From contig JAZSNL010000022.1 in assembly GCA_045536365.1 (NCBI GenBank), positions 124,001 through 188,000 of the forward strand: a DNA stretch of 64,000 bases, written 5' to 3'. The translations under genes were made by a program, and so were the position numbers. This document shows, one piece after another, positions 9,494 through 18,146 of this stretch; position 1 is the first letter of the stretch, and each line of letters begins with the position of its first letter. The notes beneath the pieces were generated by a model. That model was not told the DNA's origin, did no database searches, and worked only from the letters and a program-made list of their open reading frames with translations. This stretch comes from JAZSNL01 sp045536365. GTDB taxonomy: Bacteria > Bacillota_I > Bacilli_A > ML615J-28 > CAG-313.

Positions 9494-10972
9494 TTACAAT
9501 ACTATTGCAATAATACCGCCTTTTGATGAATTTATTATCTTTTCTAAGCTATTTTTAAACTTAATTTGAACTTCTTCCGAAATATTATCAATCTTACCTT
9601 TTATTCCATCTTTAATAACATCACAAAGTTTTCTTCCAAAAATTTCACTATTCCAAATAGACTCAGGATTATTCTCAAATTCAGTTAGCATATGATTAAT
9701 TAAAGCCTCAGCTTGTTCTTTAGATCCGATAATAGGTTCAAAAGATGCGTCAACATTTAAAGAAATAACTTCTAATACAGGAGCTGTTGCTCTGAGTTTA
9801 ATTCCATATCTACTACCATCTTTTATTAATTCTGGTGTATCAAGAATCATTTTTTCTACACCTGGAACTGATACTCCATATCCATTATCAACCGCGTTAT
9901 TCATAGCTTCGCCAATAATATCAAAAGTATCTTTTGATGTTTTCATTTTTTGTAAAACATTAATAAACTCTGCTTTATCAGAAATTTTTTCACCAATAAT
10001 TTCTTCAATTATATTGTGATATAAATCATCTTTAATTGTTATAACAAGATGAACATCTCCAGTTCCTGGATCGATATTATCAATAATAACATTTTCAAAT
10101 AGTTCACTCTTATAAAAAGTTTCTTGGATTTTAATAACATCTTTTACTTTTCGATAATTTCCTGTTGTACTACTGATTAAATCATTAAATTTTTTCTTAT
10201 ATTCAATGCCTTCACCTAAATTATCAATCCAATTAGGGACATCAATATTTAAATTTTGAATATCAAATTCTTCTAATGCAGCACTTAAAATTTCGTCAAT
10301 ATTTTGTTCTGTCATGTTCAAAACATCAATTAATAAAACTTTTACTCCATATTTTTCCTCTAATTCTTCTCTCACAGCAATTGAATTAGGATTTAATACA
10401 TCAGTTGTATTTAAAACGATAACAAAAGGTTTATCTAATTCTTTTAAATTATTAATAATCTCTTTTTCAACATTTTCATACTCTTCACGATTAAAATCAG
10501 TAAAACTACCATCACTAGTTAAAACAATTCCAATATTAGAATGAGATTCAATAACTTTTCTTGTACCTATCATTGCAGCTTCTTCAAAAGGAACTTCTTC
10601 TACAAACCAAGGAGTTTGAACAAGTCGCATTGTTCCATCTTCATTAAGATACCCTTTTGCTGATGGAATAACATATCCTACACAATCAACTAATCTTACA
10701 TTTAAATACATATCCTCTCCAACTACAATATTAATTTGATTACTAGGAACAAATTTTGGTTCCACTGTCATAATATTTTTACCATCACCACTTTGTGGCA
10801 ATTCATCTTGAATTTTGGAAAACATGTATTCATCATCAACATAGGGTAAAACCTTTGTTTCCATAAATTTTCTAATAAATGTTGATTTTCCAGTTCTTAC
10901 AGGTCCTACGACACCAACATATAACTCACCATTTGTTCTTTTAACAACATTATTTAAAACATTATTATTCAT
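9494..10972 (-). CDS. spoIVA: Stage IV sporulation protein A, spore coat morphogenetic ATPase
   Basis: This 492-residue protein polymerises on the forespore surface to form the basement layer of the coat. The P-loop GVVGPVRTGKSTFIRKF is at about residues 20-37, followed by the SpoIVA-specific QDELPQSGDGKNIMTVEPKF-like segment and the GTPase-derived ADVIVLT-equivalent (IGIVLTSDGSFTDF). The C-terminal third contains the conserved end SSKGGIIAIVL, which in Bacillus anchors SpoIVA via SpoVM. Length equals Bacillus SpoIVA. A sigma-E-type promoter lies just upstream. Such an intact SpoIVA is strong evidence that the organism makes endospores. Confidence 0.97.
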   Translation of the reverse strand: MNNNVLNNVVKRTNGELYVGVVGPVRTGKSTFIRKFMETKVLPYVDDEYMFSKIQDELPQSGDGKNIMTVEPKFVPSNQINIVVGEDMYLNVRLVDCVGYVIPSAKGYLNEDGTMRLVQTPWFVEEVPFEEAAMIGTRKVIESHSNIGIVLTSDGSFTDFNREEYENVEKEIINNLKELDKPFVIVLNTTDVLNPNSIAVREELEEKYGVKVLLIDVLNMTEQNIDEILSAALEEFDIQNLNIDVPNWIDNLGEGIEYKKKFNDLISSTTGNYRKVKDVIKIQETFYKSELFENVIIDNIDPGTGDVHLVITIKDDLYHNIIEEIIGEKISDKAEFINVLQKMKTSKDTFDIIGEAMNNAVDNGYGVSVPGVEKMILDTPELIKDGSRYGIKLRATAPVLEVISLNVDASFEPIIGSKEQAEALINHMLTEFENNPESIWNSEIFGRKLCDVIKDGIKGKIDNISEEVQIKFKNSLEKIINSSKGGIIAIVL

Positions 10973-10991
10973 TTAATATACCTCCTATTAA

Positions 10992-11021
10992 TATTTATGA
11001 AAGCATATTATTAAATATGAA
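10992..11021 (-). promoter_or_regulatory. Sigma-E-type promoter of spoIVA
   Basis: TTCATATT (11021-11014), 14 bases, CATAAATA (10999-10992) on the minus strand, about 20 bases before the spoIVA ATG and its GGAGG. spoIVA is a classical sigma-E gene. Confidence 0.6.
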
Positions 11022-11034
11022 TAATAAAATAAAA

Positions 11035-11062
11035 AAACTTTATTAGATACCTAATAAAGTTT
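11035..11062 (-). terminator. Terminator after the DUF402 phosphatase gene
   Basis: Perfect 12-bp stem AAACTTTATTAG/CTAATAAAGTTT with a 4-base loop and a T run on the minus strand; it touches the stop codon. Confidence 0.85.
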
Positions 11063-11618
11063 ATTTTACAGATTTTTCAGACTTCTTATTCTTACGTTCT
11101 TGTTGTTGTTTCAAGTCACAATAAATTTGATAATCTCTAAAAACAACCTCACTGTTAAAAGGAACTTTCCCATCATCGATATATTTTAATAAGACCTGTA
11201 ATTCATTTTCTACCACATCAATAAGTTCTTTAGAGTAATTATAGTCTTGTTGATTGAATTCAAATTCATCTCGGTCTAAAATAACTTTATCACCACTAGG
11301 GAACACCTTAACATCAAGATCATAATCAATATATTTAAGTCCTTCTGAATCCTTTACATAAGGTGAACTTAAATTACAATAATAGTAAATTGCATTATTT
11401 CTTAACATGCATACTACATTAAACCAACGTTTTTTAAAGAAATAACAAACTGCTGGTTCTTTTGTTTTCCATCTTCGACCATCACCATCAATAACATTAG
11501 TGTGATCATTTACTAATACAATAACATCGCTTGTTTGTCTAACTATTCTAGCATATTGCCATACACGATGAAGGACACCATTATGTTTATAACTAATAAT
11601 TTCTATTTTGTTATTCAC
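11061..11618 (-). CDS. Nucleoside tri-/diphosphate phosphatase (DUF402, Ntdp/YgaC family)
   Basis: This 185-residue protein matches the DUF402 family, whose staphylococcal member hydrolyses nucleoside tri- and diphosphates. Conserved features are YKHNGVLHRVWQ, DGDGRRWKTKEPAVCYFFKKRWFNV, the metal/phosphate-binding CNLSSPY and YIDYDLDVKVFP segments, and EFEFNQQDYNYS. The C-terminal ~15 residues are very basic and probably disordered. An extended -10 element TGTTATAAT lies at 11654-11646. It is transcribed alone. The assignment rests on family motifs; the physiological substrate is not known. Confidence 0.85.
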   Translation of the reverse strand: MNNKIEIISYKHNGVLHRVWQYARIVRQTSDVIVLVNDHTNVIDGDGRRWKTKEPAVCYFFKKRWFNVVCMLRNNAIYYYCNLSSPYVKDSEGLKYIDYDLDVKVFPSGDKVILDRDEFEFNQQDYNYSKELIDVVENELQVLLKYIDDGKVPFNSEVVFRDYQIYCDLKQQQERKNKKSEKSVK

Positions 11619-11726
11619 ACAAAGACCTCTTTCTTACTCGTCTATATTATAACAAAATATCCTTTTTTTTAAAAGCAATATATTAAAAAAAAGATTTTTT
11701 CATATTTAAACTAATTAAGCAACAAA

Positions 11727-11751
11727 AAAAGAACAGTTATACTGTTCTTTT
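11727..11751 (-). terminator. Terminator after fic gene 1
   Basis: AAAAGAACAGT/ACTGTTCTTTT stem with a 3-base loop followed by T-rich DNA on the minus strand, 5 bases after the Fic stop. Confidence 0.85.
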
Positions 11752-11755
11752 ATTA

Positions 11756-12505
11756 TTAAAATCTATCAATAAATTCAATAACCGCATTATATTCTTTATC
11801 TAATAATTTAGTTAATAATTCAATAAACGGTTTTGGATCTTTATCAACTTTATATGTTTCTAAGCATTGGAAATATTCTTCTTTATGACGAGCACGTACG
11901 ATAACAGGAGTATATCCATTTGCGATTAACATATAATTTAAAATTAATCTACCTAAACGGCCATTACCATCTAGGAATGGATGAATTTTCGCAAATTGTA
12001 AATGTGCATACGCAATTTTTTCTAAAGTTGTATGATATACGCCACCAGAACTACTAATAATATCAAATTCTGAAGTTACATCTAAGAAATATTTTTTCAT
12101 TCTATCATAAACTTTTACAGAGTCACAAGGAATATAATTTGATCCAGAAATGCGAATATTAGTATTACGATATAAACCACCTTCAGTAATACCATCTACT
12201 AATTGTTCATGTAAATCTTTTACAAAATCTTCACTCAATACTTTTGTTTTTTCTAATTGTTCTCTTACCATTATAGTAGCTTTATAATGATTATAAATAC
12301 TTCTTTTTAAAACTTCATCCATATGAACATTATAGCCTCTAATAATTGATACAACTTCTTCAGTTGAAACAATTTCAGATCCTTCCATACTACATGAGTT
12401 TTTAGTTAATTTACAATCAAAATTATAATTAAACGCATTTAATTGGTCTTCAGGAACTTTATGAATATTTTCTAAAACATAAGCTCTTTTTTCTTCTAAA
12501 TTCAT
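11756..12505 (-). CDS. Fic family protein, self-inhibited class II type
   Basis: This 249-residue Fido-domain protein probably transfers AMP (or another nucleotide part) to target hydroxyls. The active motif IHPFLDGNGRLGR includes the catalytic His and both arginines. An N-terminal SCSMEGS fits the inhibitory (S/T)xxxE(G/N) motif, which makes it class II, with the inhibitory helix in the same chain. GGLYRNTNIRISGSNYIP is the target-side flap. The ATG at 12505 follows AAAGGA by about 10 bases; a GTG at 12514 is in frame but too close to the ribosome binding site. An extended -10 TGTTATAAT (12535-12527) precedes it. It stands alone with no antitoxin gene, so a regulatory role is more likely than a toxin role. 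Confidence 0.9.
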   Translation of the reverse strand: MNLEEKRAYVLENIHKVPEDQLNAFNYNFDCKLTKNSCSMEGSEIVSTEEVVSIIRGYNVHMDEVLKRSIYNHYKATIMVREQLEKTKVLSEDFVKDLHEQLVDGITEGGLYRNTNIRISGSNYIPCDSVKVYDRMKKYFLDVTSEFDIISSSGGVYHTTLEKIAYAHLQFAKIHPFLDGNGRLGRLILNYMLIANGYTPVIVRARHKEEYFQCLETYKVDKDPKPFIELLTKLLDKEYNAVIEFIDRF

Positions 12506-12568
12506 AATAATCACATCCTTTTCAACATTATAACACTTTTATATTTTTTTATGAATTAAATTAATAAT

Positions 12569-12880
12569 TTATTTTAGTTCTTCAATCATTTGTTCTAATT
12601 GATCTTTTCCAATAAAGCCTAAATTACGTTTTACTTCTTCATTCTTTTTAAAGAAAACAAGTGTAGGTACCGCATGAATATCATATTTATCAGCAATACT
12701 CTTAAATTCATCAATGTTTACTTTTAACACTAAAATATCATTTCGTTCATTAGAAATTTGTTCTAAAATTGGTGCTAACATTTTGCATGGAGGACACCAA
12801 GTTGCGAAAAAGTCAACTAAAACAAATTCATTGTCCATTAAAATTTTTTCAAAATCAGTACTATTAATTAAATCAGTCAT
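12569..12880 (-). CDS. trxA: Thioredoxin with WCPPC active site
   Basis: This 103-residue protein has the full thioredoxin fold: VLVDFFATWCPPCKMLAPIL, VLKVNIDEF, and the cis-proline loop DIHAVPTLVFFKKNEEV. The redox pair is C29/C32. The intervening residues are Pro-Pro rather than the usual Gly-Pro, which tends to make the disulfide more reducing-resistant or give altered redox potential. It is located 9 bases downstream of mutS2, probably on the same transcript, with ribosome binding site GGAGGT. No thioredoxin reductase is in the window. Confidence 0.93.
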   Translation of the reverse strand: MTDLINSTDFEKILMDNEFVLVDFFATWCPPCKMLAPILEQISNERNDILVLKVNIDEFKSIADKYDIHAVPTLVFFKKNEEVKRNLGFIGKDQLEQMIEELK

Positions 12881-12889
12881 ATTTACCTC

Positions 12890-15238
12890 CTATTTTAAAG
12901 TTATTATTGTTACACCAAGTCCGCCTTCGCCTTCTCCACCATAGCGGTATGATGCAATGTTTTTATTATTTCTTACAAAGTTTTGAACAAGTTCACGAAT
13001 TACCCCTGTTCCATATCCATGAATAATTGTTGCTTGATGGATACGATTTAAAATTAAGTCATCAATATATTTTTCTAATTTATCCTTAGCAGTTTCATAT
13101 CTTTCCCCTCTTAAATCAAGTGTTAAACTAACACTTCTACTAGAACTAGGAATATAATCAACTCCACTTGCTTCTTTTACATCTTTAACAGTTTCTACTT
13201 TAGAAATTTCTTCTTTTGATAATTTAATTTTGATATTACCTATCGCAACTTCATATTGTCCATCTTTTAATATTTTTTGTACAGTTCCATATTGACCATA
13301 GGCGTTAACAAAAACATTATCTCCTACTTCAATTTTCTCTTCTTTTTTAGGTTTGTTTTGCTTTTTTGGTCTTTCAGTAGGTCTTTTAACATTATTAGCT
13401 TTTGTTTTAACATCAATTATTTCATGTAATTTAATATCTTTACGATTTTTTAATTCATTTAGTTCTTCTAGTATTTCATCTATTTCAGCTAATTTATATT
13501 CTATTTCTTCTCTTGCAGATTCTTCTACTTTTTTAAGAATTTTTTCTTTTTCTTTTTCTAAATTTTCTAATTTTAATTCATATTCAGCTTTTAACTTTTC
13601 ATATTCTTCTATTTTTTTAGAAAGAACTGCTCTTTCTTCAGATAATTTAAGATATTCTTGTTCTAGTTTTTGAATTAATCTTCTTTCCTCAGAATCACTA
13701 GATTTTACTAAATTTTCCGCATCATTAATAATTTCTTCTTTTAATCCTAATCTTCTAGAAATATTAAAAGCATTAGATGATCCACTTATGCCTAATATTA
13801 ATCGATATGTTGGTTCTAATGTTTGATCGTTAAATTCCATTGATGCGTTGATAACGTGTTCTTCATTAAATCCAAAGTTTTTAAGTTCAGAATAATGTGT
13901 TGTTGTAATAAAACTAACTTTTTTGTTTATTAAATACTTTAATATTGCAACGGCTAAATTAGACCCTTCAATAGGATCAGTACCAGCACCTATTTCATCA
14001 AATAATGCAAGTGAATTAGGAGTAACCTCATCAATAATCTTTGAAATATTGCCTATATGTGATGAAAAAGTCGATAAATTATTTTGAATACTTTGATCAT
14101 CACCTATATCACAAAATACTTCATCATAAATCATTATATCACTACTTGATTCAGCAGGAATAAGTAATCCAAATTTTACCATTAATGATAATAATCCGAC
14201 AGTTTTAATTAAAACAGTTTTACCACCTGTATTAGGACCAGTTATGATAATACCATAATATTTATCACCAAAACTAACATTATTAGGAATAACTTTTTTT
14301 ACTCTTAGTAAAGGGTGTCTTGCGTTAACAAGATTTAATCTTCCAATTGTATTTAGTTTAGGTTTTAAACCATCATATGATTTTCCAAGCGCAGCACGTG
14401 CAAAAATATCATCAATATGACAAATAATTTTAAAATTATTTCTCAATTCTTCATCATAACTAGTTAATAAACTAGATAATTCTCTTAAAATCTTTTCAAT
14501 TTCTTCTTTTTCTAAATTATATAAACTAGCTTCTTCAGCTTTTAAACTCCCGATTGCGGAAGGTTCAATGTAAACAGTTTGTGAACTAGCACTTTGGTCC
14601 ATAATAGTACCAGGAAAACTATTTTTATATTCAGCTTTTACCGGTAAACAATAACAACCATTTCTAATAGTTACTATTTGTTGAGATAATTTAGCTGCTT
14701 CTTTGTTCATTATTTCTTGTAGTTTTGATTTAATTCTACTTTCAATATTTTTAATCTTTTGTCTTATTGACTTTAAATTACTAGAAGCAGTATCTAAAAC
14801 CTCACCATCTTCATTAACTGATTTTTTTAATCTTTCATCGACATATTCATGATATACTAAATTATCAACAGAGGCTTGATAATATTTACATTCTATTTGT
14901 TCTTTTTGTAGATTTAATAACAATTTTTGATTAGCTTTAATTGTTGAATACAATCTAATAGTTTCATATAATTCAAAAGCAGCTAATATTCCACCTTTTG
15001 ATGTAATATTTAGTAATTTTTCATAATTACTAGAAATCATTAAAGGTGCTCTATCTAATGAATTCATAATGCATAAAGCTTCATCTACTTCTAATAATAA
15101 TTCTTCTAAATAATTTATATCATTTGATGGTTTTAAATGATCAATTTCTTTTTTAGTAACCTCATTTACCGCAAAATCTTTTAATTGATCGATTATTTTA
15201 TCTAATTCTAACTTCTTATAATAAGTATTCATTATCAT
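12890..15238 (-). CDS. mutS2: MutS2 ATPase/endonuclease
   Basis: This protein of about 782 residues belongs to the MutS2 branch, which in Firmicutes acts on stalled or collided ribosomes and branched DNA rather than mismatches. The ATPase core contains the Walker A IITGPNTGGKTVLIKT, SSHIGNIS, the Walker B LALFDEIGAGTDPIEG and TTHYSELKNF. A long coiled coil follows, then a KOW-like segment and a C-terminal Smr nuclease domain (LDLRGERYETAKDKL, IIHGYGTGVIRE). I place the start at the ATG at 15238, behind AAGGTGA. The longest frame begins at 15319, but that would run into the divergent rnhC start. Confidence 0.95.
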   Translation of the reverse strand: MIMNTYYKKLELDKIIDQLKDFAVNEVTKKEIDHLKPSNDINYLEELLLEVDEALCIMNSLDRAPLMISSNYEKLLNITSKGGILAAFELYETIRLYSTIKANQKLLLNLQKEQIECKYYQASVDNLVYHEYVDERLKKSVNEDGEVLDTASSNLKSIRQKIKNIESRIKSKLQEIMNKEAAKLSQQIVTIRNGCYCLPVKAEYKNSFPGTIMDQSASSQTVYIEPSAIGSLKAEEASLYNLEKEEIEKILRELSSLLTSYDEELRNNFKIICHIDDIFARAALGKSYDGLKPKLNTIGRLNLVNARHPLLRVKKVIPNNVSFGDKYYGIIITGPNTGGKTVLIKTVGLLSLMVKFGLLIPAESSSDIMIYDEVFCDIGDDQSIQNNLSTFSSHIGNISKIIDEVTPNSLALFDEIGAGTDPIEGSNLAVAILKYLINKKVSFITTTHYSELKNFGFNEEHVINASMEFNDQTLEPTYRLILGISGSSNAFNISRRLGLKEEIINDAENLVKSSDSEERRLIQKLEQEYLKLSEERAVLSKKIEEYEKLKAEYELKLENLEKEKEKILKKVEESAREEIEYKLAEIDEILEELNELKNRKDIKLHEIIDVKTKANNVKRPTERPKKQNKPKKEEKIEVGDNVFVNAYGQYGTVQKILKDGQYEVAIGNIKIKLSKEEISKVETVKDVKEASGVDYIPSSSRSVSLTLDLRGERYETAKDKLEKYIDDLILNRIHQATIIHGYGTGVIRELVQNFVRNNKNIASYRYGGEGEGGLGVTIITLK

Positions 15239-15313
15239 AAAATCACCTTTTTTTATTTTTTCGATTGAATTTATTTTCTTTTTATTATAAAATTTACTTG
15301 GAGGAGTATCGTT

Positions 15314-16276
15314 ATGCAAAATAGTTCAAGTCATACTCAAAAACTTTTAGCCACAACAGCACAAATAAATGAAATGTTAGAGTACTATGAAGGCTATCTA
15401 ACTTACAATACAAATAATTATATGATTGCAAGAGTAAAGATTGCAACTGTAACTATTACATTCTACCGTACTAATGTTGTTTTATTCCAAGGTGTTGACG
15501 CAACAACAGAATATAACTTTTGGGCAAAAAAATTCAACATTCAACAAATTGAAAACGATAGTACTCCTACAACAGATTACAGCATTTTAAACGCCGTAGG
15601 CAGTGATGAGGTAGGAACAGGAGACTATTTTGGTCCTATTGTTGTTTGTGCTACATATACTACTAAAGAAACAGCATCAAAACTAAGACAATTAGGAGTA
15701 AAAGATTCAAAGCTTTTAACTGATAACCAAATTATCTCTTTATCAATGCAAGTATCAAAATTAATACCTTATTCTATTATTATTTTAGACCCTTATAAAT
15801 TCAATTCATTAAGTCCAAAACATGATAATTTAAACTTTGTAAAATCATATTTACATAATAAGGCTATTAATAGTATACTAAAAAAACTTGAAAATGTAAA
15901 GCCTGACGCTATTTTAATTGACGAATTCACACCTAAAGAAAAGTACTTAGAATATTTAAAAAATGATCCGAATTTAGTTACTAATATTACAACTATTGTT
16001 CATGGAGAAAATGCTCACATTGGTATTGCTGCAGCATCAATATTAGCCCGCACTGTCTTTATTCGTGAATTAAAACGTCTATCAAATGAATATGATATTG
16101 AATTATTAAAAGGAGCAGGTCGTGAAGTAGATAGAACTGCTATATCATTTGTAAAATCATATGGATTTGAAGGACTTAAACATGTCGCAAAATTAAAATT
16201 TTCTAATACAGAACGCGTAAAAGAATATTTTGAAAATAATCCAAATCAATTAAGAAAAACAAAGGATTCAAATTAA
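15314..16276 (+). CDS. rnhC: Ribonuclease HIII
   Basis: This 320-residue enzyme cleaves RNA in RNA/DNA hybrids. An N-terminal TBP-like substrate-binding domain of about 85 residues precedes the catalytic RNase HII/HIII core. The core starts with GSDEVGTGDYFGPIVVCA (catalytic Asp-Glu pair), contains VKDSKLLTD, and has the third acidic residue in AILIDEFTP. GENAHIGIAAASILART is also typical. The ATG follows a strong GGAGGAG. It is divergent from mutS2, whose short leader it shares, an arrangement seen in many Firmicutes where rnhC and mutS2 are neighbours. Confidence 0.96.
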   Translation: MQNSSSHTQKLLATTAQINEMLEYYEGYLTYNTNNYMIARVKIATVTITFYRTNVVLFQGVDATTEYNFWAKKFNIQQIENDSTPTTDYSILNAVGSDEVGTGDYFGPIVVCATYTTKETASKLRQLGVKDSKLLTDNQIISLSMQVSKLIPYSIIILDPYKFNSLSPKHDNLNFVKSYLHNKAINSILKKLENVKPDAILIDEFTPKEKYLEYLKNDPNLVTNITTIVHGENAHIGIAAASILARTVFIRELKRLSNEYDIELLKGAGREVDRTAISFVKSYGFEGLKHVAKLKFSNTERVKEYFENNPNQLRKTKDSN

Positions 16277-16288
16277 TTTGAATCCTTT
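16261..16288. terminator. Bidirectional terminator between rnhC and rluD
   Basis: Palindrome AAAGGATTCAAATT with its complement, flanked by A and T runs, lies between the convergent rnhC and rluD genes and overlaps the rnhC stop. Confidence 0.85.
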
Positions 16289-16291
16289 TTG

Positions 16292-17197
16292 TTATTTATT
16301 AGATAATTCTTCTATTTTTTGTTTAAATTCATCAGGTAAATCTGAACTAAATTCCATATACTCATTAGTACGAGGATGAACAAAACCTATTGTTTGTGCA
16401 TGTAAATATTGACCAAAGGAATCAACTTGTTTCTTAACACCATATAATGGATCACCTAAAACAGGATGATTAATAAATGACATATGGACTCTTATTTGAT
16501 GAGTTCTACCTGTTTCTAGTTTTAACTCAATTAAAGTAAAATCACGATAACGATCCAAAACTTTAAAATGAGTTACAGCCTCTTTACCATTTTCTACAAC
16601 AGCCATCTTTTGTCTATTATCAGGATCACGACCAATAGGAGCGTTAATCTTACCCAAATTATGACCAATTGAACCTGTTACAATCGCAACATACTTTCTA
16701 ACTGAAGTTTTATTCTTTAATTGTTCAGCAATATGACGATGAGTATAATTATTCTTACAAACAATTAATAAACCTGAAGTATCCTTATCAATACGATGAA
16801 CAATACCAGGACGACTATCACCATTCATATCTGATAATTGATTACAATGATATAAAACCGCATTAACAAGTGTGCCTGTTGCATGTCCAGGAGCTGGATG
16901 AACAACCATTCCACTTGGTTTATTAACTACTAATAAGTCATCATCTTCATAAACAATTTCTAATGGGATATTTTCTTTGATAATATCAATTACTTCAGCA
17001 GGTTTTTCCATTAATATAACTTCATCACCAACTGATAATTTATAACTAGGCTTTACAACTTTATTATTAACTAAAACCTTTCCTTCATCAAAATAACCCT
17101 TTAATTCACTTCTTGATAACTCTTCTACATTTTCGGCAAGAAATTTATCAACACGATCTATTTGATTTTCTTCGACAATAAATTTTTCTTTAATCAT
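16292..17197 (-). CDS. rluD: RluD-family 23S rRNA pseudouridine synthase
   Basis: This 301-residue protein has an N-terminal S4 RNA-binding domain (RVDKFLAENVEELSRSELK to VLVNNKVVKPSYKLSVGD) and a catalytic domain. The catalytic Asp is in GIVHRIDKDTSGLLIV, with LVVNKPSGMVVHP before it and ELKLETGRTHQIRVHM after it. Family members isomerise uridines 1911, 1915 and 1917 in helix 69. It overlaps lspA by 8 bases, the common lspA-rluD (ylyB) pair of Firmicutes, and is therefore translationally coupled. RluD/YlyB is the best choice; other RluA-family specificities cannot be excluded. Confidence 0.93.
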   Translation of the reverse strand: MIKEKFIVEENQIDRVDKFLAENVEELSRSELKGYFDEGKVLVNNKVVKPSYKLSVGDEVILMEKPAEVIDIIKENIPLEIVYEDDDLLVVNKPSGMVVHPAPGHATGTLVNAVLYHCNQLSDMNGDSRPGIVHRIDKDTSGLLIVCKNNYTHRHIAEQLKNKTSVRKYVAIVTGSIGHNLGKINAPIGRDPDNRQKMAVVENGKEAVTHFKVLDRYRDFTLIELKLETGRTHQIRVHMSFINHPVLGDPLYGVKKQVDSFGQYLHAQTIGFVHPRTNEYMEFSSDLPDEFKQKIEELSNK

Positions 17198-17735
17198 TTA
17201 CTGTTTCCTCTTTTACTTCTTCTTTTTTCTCCTTTGTTTTATCAGGAATAAAAATTGTATGAATTGCAAGTAAGATAGCACCAACAGTTAAGAAACTATC
17301 CGCTACATTAAATATCGCAAAATCAACAAACACCGGTTCAATAAAATCAACAACACCTAAATCAGGTCTAAAAAAGCGGTCAATCATATTTCCAAAACAT
17401 CCACCAAGGATAAATACTAATGCTATATTATATAACATCATTCTTTTATTAGTTAAATCAAAATAAATAAAACCAAAAGATATTAAAATACCCGCAATTA
17501 AACTAACATAAGCAAGTAATCTCATATTTCCTGATAACCAGCTAAAAGCCATTCCATCATTATAATGGAAAGTCCAATTTAGAACTCCTTCAATAAATAC
17601 CCTTGATTCACCTAATTCATAGTTTTTAACAAAATATAACTTAGTTAATTGATCAAATAAAACAATTCCTAATACCATTGCCCAACCAATGATAATACTT
17701 TTTACATTAACCTTGATATTTTTCAAACCTTTCAT
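17190..17735 (-). CDS. lspA: Lipoprotein signal peptidase II
   Basis: This ~181-residue membrane aspartic protease removes signal peptides from diacylglyceryl prolipoproteins. It has four predicted membrane helices. The conserved segments are VLFDQLTKLYF, NDGMAFSW, ALVFILGGCFGNMIDR with catalytic Asp, and VDFAIFNVADSFLTVGAI with the second catalytic Asp. The ATG at 17735 shares its A with the TAA stop of the upstream membrane-protein gene (TAATG), so translation is coupled; a TTG 15 bases upstream is less likely. Lipoproteins with clear lipoboxes (33606, 42103 and 48361 starts) are encoded in this same window. Confidence 0.95.
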   Translation of the reverse strand: MKGLKNIKVNVKSIIIGWAMVLGIVLFDQLTKLYFVKNYELGESRVFIEGVLNWTFHYNDGMAFSWLSGNMRLLAYVSLIAGILISFGFIYFDLTNKRMMLYNIALVFILGGCFGNMIDRFFRPDLGVVDFIEPVFVDFAIFNVADSFLTVGAILLAIHTIFIPDKTKEKKEEVKEETVND

Positions 17736-18145
17736 TAAATCACTCCCCAAAACAAAAGATTAATAAACACAATTACTGCAACAACAATAATAAAAGTAAT
17801 TGGATTTAAAACTTCTTTTAAATAAATATTTTTATATTTTATACTTTGTAATACCTCATTATCCGGTAACATTGCTTTTAATATTTCAATATTAACAATA
17901 ATAACAACAGGACAAAAAGCCATAATAGAAACAACAATTAACCCCATTATTACATAATAAGAAGGCATTATTAAAGAATTAGTTTTTACTAATGAAATAA
18001 ATATTAAAGTAAAAGGAATACAAAAAATCAAAGCAGATAAATAAGATAAAACATCAGCTAATAATCTTTGTTTTTTACTAATTTCTAATTCTTCTACGAT
18101 CTTTATTGTTTCTTTTGCATCATTAAAACGATCTCTTAATTTCAT
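17735..18145 (-). CDS. Uncharacterised membrane protein with three predicted helices
   Basis: I do not recognise this 136-residue protein. The N-terminal ~25 residues are charged and probably helical (RFNDAKETIKIVEELEISKK). Three hydrophobic segments follow, at about 30-52, 62-88 and 112-135, the last ending at the C-terminus. It lies between the YlbL-like protease gene (1-base gap) and lspA (1-base overlap), so all are on one transcript. The coupling to lspA suggests a role in membrane protein or lipoprotein maturation, but this is inference from position alone. Confidence 0.75.
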   Translation of the reverse strand: MKLRDRFNDAKETIKIVEELEISKKQRLLADVLSYLSALIFCIPFTLIFISLVKTNSLIMPSYYVIMGLIVVSIMAFCPVVIIVNIEILKAMLPDNEVLQSIKYKNIYLKEVLNPITFIIVVAVIVFINLLFWGVI

Positions 18146-18146
18146 C

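Noticed and set aside
15239..15319. MutS2 extended to 809 residues
   Set aside because: The extra 27 residues lack homology, overlap the divergent rnhC start, and the ATG at 15238 has the better ribosome binding site.
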